Translations under genes and position numbers: made by a program
Virus record (IMG/VR): IMGVR_UViG_3300000117_000152
Span: 1-30,044 of that record
Source: a virus
Length of the DNA stretch: 30,044 bases
Strand: one strand, 5' to 3'
Part shown: one piece after another, positions 29,814 through 30,044 of the stretch
Layout of the letters: each line of letters begins with the position of its first letter
Position numbering within the stretch: position 1 is the first letter of the stretch
The notes under the pieces: model-generated
What the model saw: the letters and a program-made list of their open reading frames with translations, nothing else
Told to the model about the DNA's origin: nothing
Database searches by the model: none

Positions 29814-30044
29814 ATGTTTAAATATTTTAAGCTAGAGGAATTTGATTGCCAAGAGACTGGGGAAAATGAGATCGAAGAAGAATTTGTTCACGCGCTGGAC
29901 TCATTACGTTTTGAAGCTGGGTTTCCTTTTGTCATTACGAGCGGCTATCGGTCTCCTCGTCATAGCATCGAAGCCAAGAAAGCAGTACCTGGACAGCATA
30001 CGACAGGCCGCGCTGCTGATATTGCTGTTAATGGCGGGGCTCAG
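29814..30044 (+). CDS. Endolysin, M15-family peptidase (truncated at the window end)
   Basis: The first 77 residues of a peptidase of the M15 type (zinc D-Ala-D-Ala or L-Ala-D-Glu peptidase), which cuts peptide cross-links of the cell wall during lysis. YFKLEEFDCQETGENEIEEE is the usual opening. Then FVITSGYRSPRHSIEAKKAV has the conserved S-G-Y-R-S-P-x-H segment, and PGQHTTGRAADIAVNG gives the H-x-x-G-x-A-A-D-I motif. These supply two His and the Asp of the zinc site (His51, His63 and Asp70 in this numbering). The expected third zinc ligand and C-terminus lie beyond the window. The start follows a weak ribosome site. Confidence 0.88.
   Translation, partial: MFKYFKLEEFDCQETGENEIEEEFVHALDSLRFEAGFPFVITSGYRSPRHSIEAKKAVPGQHTTGRAADIAVNGGAQ

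Overview
The window reads as the late (packaging, head, tail, host-recognition, lysis) half of a lambda-like siphovirus (tailed phage, long non-contractile tail). Every supported gene lies on the + strand, most neighbours overlap by 1-20 bases or are separated by only a few bases, and the order follows phage lambda: terminase, connector, portal, protease/capsid, head completion, tail terminator, tail tube, frameshifted tail chaperone, tape measure, tail tip, fibre, lysis. No replication, integration or regulatory genes are present, so lifestyle cannot be read. The moderate AT bias, the families of the appendage proteins and the modular fibre suggest an uncultured aquatic or marine phage of a Gram-negative (probably proteobacterial) host; this is inference. 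The first 17 bases are the end of an Illumina TruSeq adapter, so position 1 is an assembled contig end, not biology, and the last gene runs off the right edge.

Layout. 1-125: adapter, then a short non-coding leader with a 20-base inverted repeat, a 13-base inverted repeat and a good sigma70-type promoter. It may be a cos region, with the physical left genome end at about position 18. 126-4389: small and large terminase, a head connector with a gpW-like C-terminus, and portal. 4376-9723: an unusual 5.3 kb block of fibrous or decoration-type proteins (collagen-like protein, three large beta-rich proteins, a small coiled coil) placed between portal and capsid. 9763-11649: prohead protease and HK97-fold major capsid protein in one open frame, with a good internal start for the capsid part. 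11701-12844: small head-completion proteins and tail terminator. 12844-16265: tail tube, tail chaperone with a clear A_AAA_AAC -1 frameshift signal and downstream hairpin, and tape measure. 16265-17936: distal tail and hub proteins and a Cys-containing tail-assembly protein. 17924-27319: one giant 3131-residue gene joining a gpJ-like tail-tip protein, a fibronectin-III-like domain, repeated fibre modules and a C-terminal self-cleaving S74 chaperone. 27322-28941: two small proteins and a second fibre-like or tail-tip accessory protein. 29023-30044: coiled-coil protein, three very small membrane-type proteins (holin-like set) and the start of an M15 peptidase endolysin.

How it works together. 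Terminase and portal package DNA into a shell whose maturation protease is translated with the capsid protein. Connector and terminator proteins join the head to a tail whose length is set by the tape measure (848 residues, about 127 nm at 0.15 nm per residue). The J-fibre fusion and the appendage cassette give the particle its host-binding surface, and the last cluster lyses the cell. There is no gene-free stretch longer than 300 bases, and I saw no tRNA, CRISPR or insertion sequence.
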